A DNA stretch of 64,000 nt from contig NZ_CP080766.1 of the NCBI RefSeq assembly GCF_019602855.1, forward strand, positions 2,108,001-2,172,000, given 5' to 3'. The notes beneath the pieces were generated by a model. The model was not told the DNA's origin and did no database searches. It saw nothing but the letters and a program-made list of their open reading frames with translations. The DNA comes from Cupriavidus pinatubonensis (GTDB taxonomy: Bacteria > Pseudomonadota > Gammaproteobacteria > Burkholderiales > Burkholderiaceae). Both the position numbers and the translations under genes were made by a program. Position 1 is the stretch's first letter, and each line of letters opens with the position of its first letter. Below are positions 12,269 through 20,273 of the stretch, one piece after another.

Positions 12269-12383
12269 CCGGAACTTCTCCGGCGACCTGGTCGAAGAAG
12301 ATTGCGATCGGTGTTGCGGGGGATGTCCGCGGCGCGGCGATGTCGGTAGGGGACGGCGCGCTCGATGTCGCCGCCGTGCAAGC

Positions 12384-12458
12384 GCCTGTCGGGTTTTGGA
12401 CATCCCGCGCCGGCATCCCCGAATACGCTCGAAGACGCTGCCGCGCATGCCACGCCGA
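12384..12458 (+). promoter_or_regulatory. fdhA-upstream element, repeated upstream of the porin gene
   Basis: TGTCGGGTTTTGGACAT near the left end and a 31-bp block (12428-12458) match the porin leader at 28 of 31 positions, with a spacing difference of about 1 bp. The block ends 45 bp before the fdhA ATG, the same distance as in the porin copy, as expected for a positioned regulator or promoter. Confidence 0.6.
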
Positions 12459-12503
12459 TCGCCGTGGCTGCGGCACGATTCAACAAGACATGGAGACAAC
12501 GCG

Positions 12504-13700
12504 ATGAGCAGCAACCGAGGCGTCGTATATCTTGGGCCGGGCCAGGTCGAGGTACAGAAGATCGACTATCCGAAAATGGTCGATCCCAGCGGCCGGGCCA
12601 TTGGCCATGGCGTGATCCTCAAGGTCGTGACCACGAACATCTGCGGGTCGGACCAGCACATGGTGCGCGGCCGCACGACCGCACCGACCGGCCTTGTGCT
12701 CGGTCACGAGATCACCGGCGAGGTCATCGAAATCGGCCGCGACGTCGAGACGCTGAAGCTTGGCGATCTGGTGTCTGTGCCGTTCAATGTCGCGTGCGGC
12801 CGCTGCGCGATGTGCAAGGAGCAGCACACCGGCGTCTGTCTTACCGTCAACCCGTCGCGCGCGGGGGGAGCTTACGGGTACGTCGACATGGGCGGCTGGA
12901 TCGGCGGGCAGTCCGAGTACGTGATGGTGCCGTATGCCGACTTCAACCTGCTGAGATTTCCCGACCGCGACCAGGCGATGGCGAAGATCCGCGATCTCAC
13001 CTGCCTGTCGGACATCCTGCCGACGGGCTATCACGGTGCCGTCACCGCGGGCGTGAAGCCTGGCTCGACGGTCTATATCGCCGGCGCGGGCCCGGTAGGC
13101 ATGGCTGCCGCCGCATCAGCCCGCCTGCTTGGCGCAGCCTGCACCATCGTCGGCGACATGAACCCGGCGCGTCTCGCGCACGCGAAGGCGATGGGCTTTG
13201 AAGTCGTGGACCTGTCGAAGGACGCAACGCTCGGCGAGCAGATCGCCGAGATTCTCGGTACGCCCGAGATCGACTGCGCGGTGGACTGCGTCGGCTTCGA
13301 GGCGCATGGCCACGGCTCGTCCGGCTACGTGGAGGAGGCGCCTGCCACGGTGCTCAATTCGCTGATGGAAATCACGCGGCCCGCCGGGGCGATCGGCATC
13401 CCGGGCCTCTACGTAACGGATGATCCGGGCGCCCAGGATGCAGCGGCGCAGCGCGGCAGCCTCAGCATCCGCTTCGGCCTCGGCTGGGCGAAGTCGCACT
13501 CGTTCCATACGGGCCAGACGCCGGTCCTCAAGTACAACCGCAACCTGATGCAGGCGATCCTTCACAATCGTTTGCCGATTGCCGAAATCGTCAATGTGAC
13601 GGTCATCCCCCTTGATCAGGCGCCGGAAGGCTACAAGCAGTTCGATGGCGGCGCGCCACGCAAATTCGTTATTGATCCGCACGGGCTGTTGGCGGCCTGA
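12504..13700 (+). CDS. fdhA: Glutathione-independent formaldehyde dehydrogenase
   Basis: 398 residues, matching the tightly NAD-bound Pseudomonas formaldehyde dehydrogenase in length and in features: GVVYLGPGQVEVQ at the start, NICGSDQHMVRG with catalytic-zinc C and D, GLVLGHEITGEV, the structural-zinc cysteines CGRCAMCKEQHTGVC, and IAGAGPVGMAAA for nucleotide binding. The ATG at 12504 follows GGAGACAAC; longer upstream frames run into the leader. It oxidises formaldehyde released by GbcAB and DgcAB to formate without a thiol cofactor. A rho-independent terminator follows directly. Confidence 0.95.
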   Translation: MSSNRGVVYLGPGQVEVQKIDYPKMVDPSGRAIGHGVILKVVTTNICGSDQHMVRGRTTAPTGLVLGHEITGEVIEIGRDVETLKLGDLVSVPFNVACGRCAMCKEQHTGVCLTVNPSRAGGAYGYVDMGGWIGGQSEYVMVPYADFNLLRFPDRDQAMAKIRDLTCLSDILPTGYHGAVTAGVKPGSTVYIAGAGPVGMAAAASARLLGAACTIVGDMNPARLAHAKAMGFEVVDLSKDATLGEQIAEILGTPEIDCAVDCVGFEAHGHGSSGYVEEAPATVLNSLMEITRPAGAIGIPGLYVTDDPGAQDAAAQRGSLSIRFGLGWAKSHSFHTGQTPVLKYNRNLMQAILHNRLPIAEIVNVTVIPLDQAPEGYKQFDGGAPRKFVIDPHGLLAA

Positions 13701-13716
13701 CCATTAGCGCAGAAAC

Positions 13717-13749
13717 AAAACGGGCGGCCGATTTGCGGCCGCCCGTTTT
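13717..13749. terminator. Bidirectional rho-independent terminator after fdhA
   Basis: An A-run, an 11-bp perfect GC stem (ACGGGCGGCCG with its complement) around the loop ATTTG, then TTTT. It separates fdhA from the converging minus-strand regulator and could serve both. Confidence 0.9.
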
Positions 13750-13792
13750 GCCGTTTGAGGCAGTGTGCTTCACTGCCGCTTCCCCCGAACGC

Positions 13793-14809
13793 TCACGCGT
13801 GCAGCATCACTGAAGACGATCCGTGCCCCGACGACTTCGCCAGTGGCGCGCTCTGCGCCCTGCGCTCGCGCGTAGGCGCGACGCCGAACTCGTCGCGGTA
13901 GCTCTTGCTGAAGTGGCACGCGGACTGGAAGCCACATGCCATGGTGATGTGCATGATCGACATATCCGTCTGCAGCAGCAGCTCGCGCGCACGGCGCAAG
14001 CGCAACGTCAGATAGTAATGCGTCGGTGTCATGCCGAGATGGTCGCGGAACAGGCGCTGCAACTGCCGCTGCGACAGGCTTGCGAGTCGTGCTAGCTCTT
14101 CGCGCGACAGGGGCTCCTCGATGTTGTTCTCCATCAGCGAGACCACTTCGAACAGGGACTTCTTCGCCGAGCCCAGGCGTGCGACCAATGGGATCTTCTG
14201 CTGCGCGCTCGTGTCGCGCACATGCTCGACAATGAACTGCTCCGCGATCTGCGTGACTCGCGCAGTACCGACGCGACGTGTGATCAGGTTCAGCATCATG
14301 TCCAACGGCGCGACTCCGCCCGTGCACGTGATCCGGTCGCGGTCGATCACGAACAGTTCCTTCAGGAAGCGCGTGTCGGGAAACTCCTCCTTGAGTGCGG
14401 ACATGTTTTCCCAGTGGATCGCGCAGGCATAGCCGGCCAGCAGGCCGGATTTCGCGAGGGCGTACGTGCCGGTGCAGAGGCTCCCCAGCAAGGTGCCCTC
14501 GCGCGCCGCACGCCGCAGCGTGGAGAGGTGCTCCGCTGTCGTCGAACGTTGCACGTCGATGCCGCCGCAAACGAACACGATGTCGGGACGCCCGATGCTG
14601 TCTGCCCGCTGAGTGTCGAGCGCCAGGCCGTTGCTCGCCGTCACCAGCCCGCCATCCGGGCTGATGATGCTCCAGCGGTACAGCTCCTGCCCGCTCAGGT
14701 AATTCGCCATGCGCAGCACTTCGATCGCATTGGTGAACGCGATCATGGTGAAGTTGGGGAGCGGCATGAACGCGAAGTGAGCTAACGACGCGGTGCGATC
14801 GGTCGACAT
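13793..14809 (-). CDS. GlxA-family regulator (DJ-1/PfpI plus AraC HTH), probable GbdR/SouR homologue
   Basis: 338 residues. A DJ-1/PfpI-like sensor domain (about 10-185) contains LGSLCTGTYALAKSG and AIHWENMSAL. It is followed by an AraC HTH pair (about 225-320) with LARLASLSQRQLQRLF and ITMACGFQSACHFSKSYR. The ATG at 14809 has GAAGGA 8 nt upstream; the frame extends to a TTG at 14824 that lacks such a site. The LSGQELYRWS segment recalls GbdR-type proteins. It diverges from glyA and sits inside the betaine cluster, so it is the best candidate for the cluster activator, but which of the three GlxA paralogues binds betaine is not decidable here. Confidence 0.9.
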   Translation of the reverse strand: MSTDRTASLAHFAFMPLPNFTMIAFTNAIEVLRMANYLSGQELYRWSIISPDGGLVTASNGLALDTQRADSIGRPDIVFVCGGIDVQRSTTAEHLSTLRRAAREGTLLGSLCTGTYALAKSGLLAGYACAIHWENMSALKEEFPDTRFLKELFVIDRDRITCTGGVAPLDMMLNLITRRVGTARVTQIAEQFIVEHVRDTSAQQKIPLVARLGSAKKSLFEVVSLMENNIEEPLSREELARLASLSQRQLQRLFRDHLGMTPTHYYLTLRLRRARELLLQTDMSIMHITMACGFQSACHFSKSYRDEFGVAPTRERRAQSAPLAKSSGHGSSSVMLHA

Positions 14810-15214
14810 GGGGGCGTCCTTCAAATTTTTTAAGGTGCGTTTCCGGCCTTCGCGGAAAAGGCCCGATGCTTTTTACTTATTGTTAAGTCACCCGCAACAA
14901 GCATGCCATACGGCGAAACCCTAGAACTTTCGTGGGGTGCCTCGCAGGCAGCATGGCGGACGGGTTTTCTGCTGCGCCGCACTCGTGACACGCCGCACAC
15001 GCAACGCGCCACGCACCGTTGCGGTGCGCTTTCCGGCCGCTTGTGCAAATCGGACGCAAATGGCGGAAATGGAAAAGAACGCGTCTGAATTCATCAATCG
15101 GCCAAAAACGCGAACGACAAGAATAGATCCGTTGGCAACGCTGTGCCGCTCCGGCAAACAAACCTGGCGCCGCGGGCCTCTCGTCCTCAGCCATTTCATC
15201 CCACACGGACCTCT
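14810..15214. promoter_or_regulatory. Divergent promoter region between the GlxA-type regulator and glyA
   Basis: 405 bp with no credible gene. It contains a 7-bp hairpin CGCACCG-TTG-CGGTGCG (15012-15028), a GGACGCAAAT box near 15053 similar to one before sdaA, and the TGCCGCTCCGGCAAA element at 15144-15158. An A/T-rich stretch just upstream of the regulator (near 14824-14890) could hold its promoter. Confidence 0.55.
15144..15158 (+). promoter_or_regulatory. Candidate GbdR-type operator upstream of glyA
   Basis: TGCCG-CTC-CGGCAAA, continuing as CAAACCTGG. The copy before gbcA reads TGCCG-n6-CGGCAAA, also followed by CAAACC, so 12 consecutive bases (GGCAAACAAACC) are identical. It lies about 56 bp before the glyA ATG. 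Confidence 0.5.
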
Positions 15215-16495
15215 ATGTCGAACACCCAGTCTTTCTTCTCGCAGCCCCTGGCCGAGCGCGATGCGCTGGTTCGCGGCGCCCTTTCGAAGGAACTCGAGCG
15301 TCAGCAGTCGCAAGTCGAGCTGATCGCCTCGGAAAACATCGTGTCGCGCGCGGTGCTCGAAGCCCAAGGTTCGGTACTGACCAACAAGTACGCCGAAGGT
15401 TACCCGGGCAAGCGCTACTACGGCGGCTGTGAATTTGCGGACGAAGTCGAATCGCTCGCGATCGAGCGCGTGAAGCAGCTCTTCAACGCCGGCTTTGCCA
15501 ACGTGCAGCCCCACTCGGGCGCCCAGGCGAACGGCTCGGTGATGCTCGCGCTGACGAAGCCGGGCGACACCGTGCTCGGCATGTCGCTGGACGCGGGAGG
15601 CCACCTGACCCATGGCGCCAAGCCGGCGTTGTCGGGCAAGTGGTTCAACGCCGTGCAGTATGGCGTGAACCGCGAGTCGATGCTGATCGACTATGACCAG
15701 GTCGAAGCGCTTGCGAAGGAACACAAGCCGAGCCTGATCATCGCCGGCTTCTCCGCGTATCCACGCCAGCTCGATTTCGCCCGCTTCCGCGCGATCGCCG
15801 ACAGCGTCGGTGCGAAGCTGATGGTCGACATGGCGCACATCGCCGGTGTGATTGCTGCGGGCCGTCATTCGAACCCGGTCGATTATGCCCACGTCGTCAC
15901 TTCGACGACGCACAAGACCCTCCGAGGCCCGCGCGGCGGATTCGTGCTGACCAATCATGAAGAAATCGCCAAGAAGATCAACTCGGCCGTGTTCCCCGGG
16001 CTGCAGGGTGGCCCGTTGATGCACGTGATTGCAGCCAAGGCGGTGGCGTTCGGCGAGGCGATGACGTCGGACTTCAGGACCTATATCGACAACGTGCTCG
16101 CGAACGCCAAGACCCTCGGCGAAGTGTTGAAGGAAGGCGGCGTCGACCTGGTCACCGGCGGCACCGACAACCATCTGCTGCTGGTCGATCTTCGCCCGAA
16201 AGGGCTCAAGGGCACGCAGGTCGAGCAGGCGCTCGAACGTGCCGGCATCACCTGCAACAAGAACGGCATTCCATTCGACACCGAGAAGCCGACCATCACG
16301 TCCGGAATCCGGCTCGGCGCGCCGGCCGCCACGACGCGCGGCTTCGGTGTTGCGGAGTTCCGCGAGATCGGCCGCCTGATCCTCGAGGTGTTCGAAGCGC
16401 TGCGCGCGAATCCGGAGGGCGACGCTGTCACCGAGCAGCGCGTGCGCCAGCAAATCTTCGCGCTGTGCGATCGCTTCCCGATCTACGAACGATAA
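15215..16495 (+). CDS. glyA: Serine hydroxymethyltransferase (catabolic copy)
   Basis: 426 residues, full-length PLP enzyme interconverting glycine plus methylene-THF with serine. The [15 protein letters not shown] motif holds the PLP lysine (K234), and the N-terminal QVELIASEN is diagnostic. The ATG at 15215 gives the family N-terminus; the frame upstream is non-coding leader. It heads an operon with a dipeptidase 14 bp downstream. Next to sarcosine oxidase, which yields both substrates, it should run towards serine. It is probably a pathway-dedicated second copy; a biosynthetic glyA would be expected elsewhere in the genome. Confidence 0.96.
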   Translation: MSNTQSFFSQPLAERDALVRGALSKELERQQSQVELIASENIVSRAVLEAQGSVLTNKYAEGYPGKRYYGGCEFADEVESLAIERVKQLFNAGFANVQPHSGAQANGSVMLALTKPGDTVLGMSLDAGGHLTHGAKPALSGKWFNAVQYGVNRESMLIDYDQVEALAKEHKPSLIIAGFSAYPRQLDFARFRAIADSVGAKLMVDMAHIAGVIAAGRHSNPVDYAHVVTSTTHKTLRGPRGGFVLTNHEEIAKKINSAVFPGLQGGPLMHVIAAKAVAFGEAMTSDFRTYIDNVLANAKTLGEVLKEGGVDLVTGGTDNHLLLVDLRPKGLKGTQVEQALERAGITCNKNGIPFDTEKPTITSGIRLGAPAATTRGFGVAEFREIGRLILEVFEALRANPEGDAVTEQRVRQQIFALCDRFPIYER

Positions 16496-16509
16496 GACTG
16501 GAGCCCCCC

Positions 16510-17481
16510 ATGAGCCCGCTGCACCAGGACAGCATCATTATCGACGGCCTGAACATCTCGAAGTTCGAGCGGTCGGTGTTCGAAGACATGAAGAAGGGCG
16601 GCGTCACGGCCGCGAACTGTACGGTCTCGGTCTGGGACAATTTCACCAAGACCGTCGACAACATTGCGCTGATGAAGCAGGCGATTCGCGACAACAGCGA
16701 ACTGCTGACGCTCGTGCGCACCACGGAAGATATCCGCCGTGCAAAGCATGAGGGCAAGACCGGCGTGATCCTCGGCTTCCAGAACGCGCACGCTTTCGAG
16801 GACAACCTCGGCTATGTCGAAGCGTTCGCCGACATGGGCGTGCGCGTCGTGCAACTCTGCTACAACACGCAGAACCTGGTGGGCACCGGATGCTACGAGC
16901 GCGACGGCGGCCTGTCGGACTTCGGCCGCGAGGTGATCACCGAGATGAACCGCGTCGGGATCATGGTCGATCTGTCGCACGTTGGGGGCAACACTTCGTC
17001 CGAGGCGATTGCGTTCTCGAAAAAGCCGGTCTGCTACTCGCACTGTCTGCCGTCGGGCCTCAAGGAACATCCGCGCAACAAGAGCGATGCGCAGCTGAAG
17101 GAGATCGCCGATGCGGGCGGCTTCGTCGGCGTGACGATGTTCGCGCCGTTCCTCAAGCGCGGAATCGAGGCGACGGTCGACGACTACATCGAAGCGATCG
17201 ACTACGTGGTCAACCTCATCGGCGAGGATGCGGTCGGCATCGGCACCGACTTCACGCAGGGCTACAGCACCGAGTTCTTCGACATGCTGACGCATGACAA
17301 GGGCCGCTACCGGCGCCTGACCAACTTCGGCAAGGTGATCAACCCTGAAGGGATCCGCACCATCGGCGAGTTTCCGAACCTGACCGCGGCGATGGAACGA
17401 GCTGGCTGGAAGGCCTCTCGCATCCGCAAGATCATGGGCGAGAACTGGGTGCGCATCTTCAAGGAAGTGTGGGGCGCCTGA
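16510..17481 (+). CDS. Membrane dipeptidase-family (M19, renal dipeptidase-like) hydrolase
   Basis: 323 residues of the peptidase M19 TIM-barrel family. Visible features include DGLN at the front, GFQNAHAFEDNLGYVEAF, VDLSHVGGNTSSEAI, CYSHCLPSGL and GIGTDFTQG, which hold the histidine and acidic metal ligands. The usual N-terminal DxH is replaced by DGLN, so metal binding may differ from classical dipeptidases. The equivalent gene accompanies dgcAB in Pseudomonas and is controlled with choline catabolism there. Its substrate is unknown; an amide or peptide of a methylated glycine is a possibility (inference). Confidence 0.85.
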   Translation: MSPLHQDSIIIDGLNISKFERSVFEDMKKGGVTAANCTVSVWDNFTKTVDNIALMKQAIRDNSELLTLVRTTEDIRRAKHEGKTGVILGFQNAHAFEDNLGYVEAFADMGVRVVQLCYNTQNLVGTGCYERDGGLSDFGREVITEMNRVGIMVDLSHVGGNTSSEAIAFSKKPVCYSHCLPSGLKEHPRNKSDAQLKEIADAGGFVGVTMFAPFLKRGIEATVDDYIEAIDYVVNLIGEDAVGIGTDFTQGYSTEFFDMLTHDKGRYRRLTNFGKVINPEGIRTIGEFPNLTAAMERAGWKASRIRKIMGENWVRIFKEVWGA

Positions 17482-17612
17482 CCCCCGCACCGCGCCAGCT
17501 TTCCATCAAATCACCACAAACGGGGCGGGCGTGCGCGATAGCGCGCGCTCGCGGGCGACGCCGCGTCTACGCAACGCTACCGCGGCTTGCCTTTCCTCAC
17601 GGAGTTACCACG

Positions 17613-18146
17613 ATGCAACCGCAACTGCCAATCGACGTTGATCCCGAAACCGGTGTCTGGACCACCGACGCGCTGCCGATGCTTTACGTGCCGCGCCACT
17701 TCTTCACGAACAACCACGTCGCCGTCGAAGAGGCGCTCGGGCGCGAGGCATACGAAGAGATCCTCTACAAGGCCGGCTACAAGTCCGCCTACCACTGGTG
17801 CGATAAGGAGGCGCAGTTGCACGATATCAGTGGGATGGCCGTGTTCGAGCATTACCTGAAGCGGCTGTCGCAGCGCGGCTGGGGCCTGTTCTCGATCCTC
17901 CAGGCCGATCCGGCGACGGCTAGCGCGCGCATCGCGCTGCGCCACTCGTCATTCGTGCTCCAGCAGCCGGAAAAGAGCGGCAAGCTTTGCTACATGTTCG
18001 CCGGCTGGTTCGCCGGCGCAATGGACTGGGTCAACGACACCGCTTACGCAGGCAAGGGCGCACCGCGCGCGCAGTCGAAGGAAGTGCAGTGCGCGGCCGA
18101 AGGACACGATCACTGCGTGTTCGAAGTGTCGCCGATCGCGCGCTGA
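17613..18146 (+). CDS. DUF5943/V4R-type small protein of the dgc operon
   Basis: 177 residues. The C-terminal half resembles the 4-vinyl-reductase (V4R) small-molecule-binding domain, ending with EVQCAAEGHDHCVFEVSP, a paired-cysteine signature typical of that domain. The ATG at 17613 is preceded by GGAG. Homologues sit beside dgcAB in other betaine degraders, but no activity is assigned to them. It lies 61 bp before dgcA. It could bind an intermediate or assist assembly of the demethylase. Confidence 0.8.
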   Translation: MQPQLPIDVDPETGVWTTDALPMLYVPRHFFTNNHVAVEEALGREAYEEILYKAGYKSAYHWCDKEAQLHDISGMAVFEHYLKRLSQRGWGLFSILQADPATASARIALRHSSFVLQQPEKSGKLCYMFAGWFAGAMDWVNDTAYAGKGAPRAQSKEVQCAAEGHDHCVFEVSPIAR

Positions 18147-18207
18147 CACCGAAGCCCGTCCGCACTACGAGAAATACGAGACACACCAACGCCAGAGGTC
18201 GTCCGCG

Positions 18208-20271
18208 ATGCGTTATCCCCACTTGTTCAAACCTTTGCAGCTCAATCAGCTGACGCTCCGCAACCGGATCGTGAGCACCGCGCACGCGGAAGTGTATGCC
18301 GAGCCGGGCGGCCTGCCAGGTGACCGCTACATTCGCTACTACGAAGAGAAGGCAAAGGGCGGCGTCGGCCTGGCAATTTGCGGCGGCTCGAGCCCCGTGT
18401 CGATCGACAGTCCCCAGGGCTGGTGGAAGTCGGTGAACCTCTCGACCGACAAGATCATCGATCCGCTGTCGCGGCTGGCCGAGACGATGCACCGGCATGG
18501 CGCCAAGATCATGATCCAGGCCACGCACATGGGACGCCGCTCGGCGTTCCATGGCGAGCACTGGCCACACCTGATGACGCCATCCGGCGTGCGCGAGCCC
18601 GTGCACCGTGGCAACGCCAAGATCATCGAGGTCGAGGAGATCCGCCGCATCATCGCCGACTTCGCGGCAGCCGCGAAGCGCGTGAAGGACGCGGGCATGG
18701 ATGGCATCGAGATCTCGGCCGCCCACCAGCACCTGATCGACCAGTTCTGGAGCCCGCGCACGAACTTCCGCGCCGATGAGTGGGGCGGTAGCCTCGAGAA
18801 CCGCATGCGCTTCGGCGTGGAGGTGCTCCAGGCGGTGCGTGAGGTGGTCGGCAAGGATTTCTGCGTGGGGCTGCGCATGTGCGGCGACGAGTTCCATGAA
18901 GACGGTCTCGATCACGAGCAACTGAAGGAGATCGCGCAGGCGATGTCCGAGTCCGGGCTCGTCGACTATATCGGCGTGGTCGGCTCCGGCGCCGATACGC
19001 ACAACACGCTCGCAAACTGCATGCCGCCGATGGCACTGCCGCCTGAGCCGTTCGTGCATCTGGCCGCCGGTATCAAGTCGGTGATCAAGGTACCGTTGAT
19101 GCACGCGCAGAGCATCCGCGACGCGGGCCAGGCCGAGCGCCTGCTCGCGAACGGCATGGTCGACCTCGTCGGCATGACGCGCGCCCAGATCGCCGACCCG
19201 CACATGGTCATCAAGATCCGCGACGGCCGCGAAGACGAGATCAAGCAATGCGTCGGCGCGAACTATTGCATTGACCGTCAGTACAACGGCCTCGACGTAC
19301 TGTGCGTGCAAAACGCCGCGACCTCGCGCGAGGCGACGATGCCGCACATCATCGAAAAGTCGCGTGGCCCGAAGCGCAAGGTGGTGGTTGTTGGTGCGGG
19401 ACCGGCCGGCCTGGAAGCGGCACGCGTCGCGCGCTCACGCGGCCACGACGTCGTGCTGTTCGAGAAGAACACGGAAGTCGGCGGACAGATCCTGCTCGCT
19501 GCCAAGGCACCGCAGCGCGAGCAGATGCAGGGCATCGTGCGCTGGTTCGACATGGAGACCAAGCGCCTTGGCGTCGACCGGCGCCTTGGCGTTGAAGCGG
19601 ATGCAAAGATGATCATGGCGGAGAAGCCGGACATCATCGTGCTCGCTACGGGCGGCCGGGCATTCTCCGATCAGGTGCCGGGCTGGGCCGTGGCCGAGGG
19701 GCTCGCGGTCAGTTCCTGGGACGTGCTGGCCGGCCGCGTCGAGGCGAAGGAGAACGTGCTCGTCTATGACGGCGTGAGCACGCACGCCGGTGCAGGCGTG
19801 GCCGACTACCTGGCGAGCCGCGGCGCGAAGGTCGAGATCGTGACGCCGGACGTCAAGGTTGCCGATGATTGCGGCGGCACCACCTTCCCGATCTTCTATC
19901 GCCGCCTGTACGCGCAGGGCGTGATCCATACGCCGAACTACTGGCTCGATCGTGTCTACGAGGAGGGCGGCAAGAAGATCGCGGTGCTGCGCAACGAGTA
20001 CACGGAAGAACTCGAGGAACGCGCGGTCGACCAGGTCGTGATCGAGAACGGCTCGACCCCGAACGACGCGCTGTACTGGAAGCTCAAGCCGGAATCGCTC
20101 AATCGCGGCCAGGTCGACGTGCACAAGCTGTTTGCGTCGGAGCCGCAGCCGAGCCTGTCGGAAACGCTCGGCAACGGCCGCTTCCTGTTGTTCCGCGTCG
20201 GCGACTGCATCTCGATGCACAACATCCACGGCGCGATCTACGACGCGCTGCGGCTCGTGAAGGATTTCTGA
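18208..20271 (+). CDS. dgcA: Dimethylglycine demethylase subunit DgcA (FMN/FAD/4Fe-4S oxidoreductase)
   Basis: 687 residues. An N-terminal old-yellow-enzyme/trimethylamine-dehydrogenase-like TIM barrel (about 1-350) has SAAHQHLIDQFWSPRTN. Cysteines around CVGANYCIDRQ and LCVQN bind a 4Fe-4S cluster. A C-terminal FAD/NAD module begins at VVVVGAGPAGLEAARVARSRG (about 390). The enzyme removes a methyl group from dimethylglycine as formaldehyde, giving sarcosine. The dgcB ATG starts 2 bp after the stop, so the two are coupled. Confidence 0.94.
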   Translation: MRYPHLFKPLQLNQLTLRNRIVSTAHAEVYAEPGGLPGDRYIRYYEEKAKGGVGLAICGGSSPVSIDSPQGWWKSVNLSTDKIIDPLSRLAETMHRHGAKIMIQATHMGRRSAFHGEHWPHLMTPSGVREPVHRGNAKIIEVEEIRRIIADFAAAAKRVKDAGMDGIEISAAHQHLIDQFWSPRTNFRADEWGGSLENRMRFGVEVLQAVREVVGKDFCVGLRMCGDEFHEDGLDHEQLKEIAQAMSESGLVDYIGVVGSGADTHNTLANCMPPMALPPEPFVHLAAGIKSVIKVPLMHAQSIRDAGQAERLLANGMVDLVGMTRAQIADPHMVIKIRDGREDEIKQCVGANYCIDRQYNGLDVLCVQNAATSREATMPHIIEKSRGPKRKVVVVGAGPAGLEAARVARSRGHDVVLFEKNTEVGGQILLAAKAPQREQMQGIVRWFDMETKRLGVDRRLGVEADAKMIMAEKPDIIVLATGGRAFSDQVPGWAVAEGLAVSSWDVLAGRVEAKENVLVYDGVSTHAGAGVADYLASRGAKVEIVTPDVKVADDCGGTTFPIFYRRLYAQGVIHTPNYWLDRVYEEGGKKIAVLRNEYTEELEERAVDQVVIENGSTPNDALYWKLKPESLNRGQVDVHKLFASEPQPSLSETLGNGRFLLFRVGDCISMHNIHGAIYDALRLVKDF

Positions 20272-20273
20272 CG

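Noticed and set aside
12138..12503. Extended N-terminus for fdhA reaching into the porin gene
   Set aside because: The extra 122 residues overlap porin coding sequence and the shared promoter element; the ATG at 12504 gives the family length.
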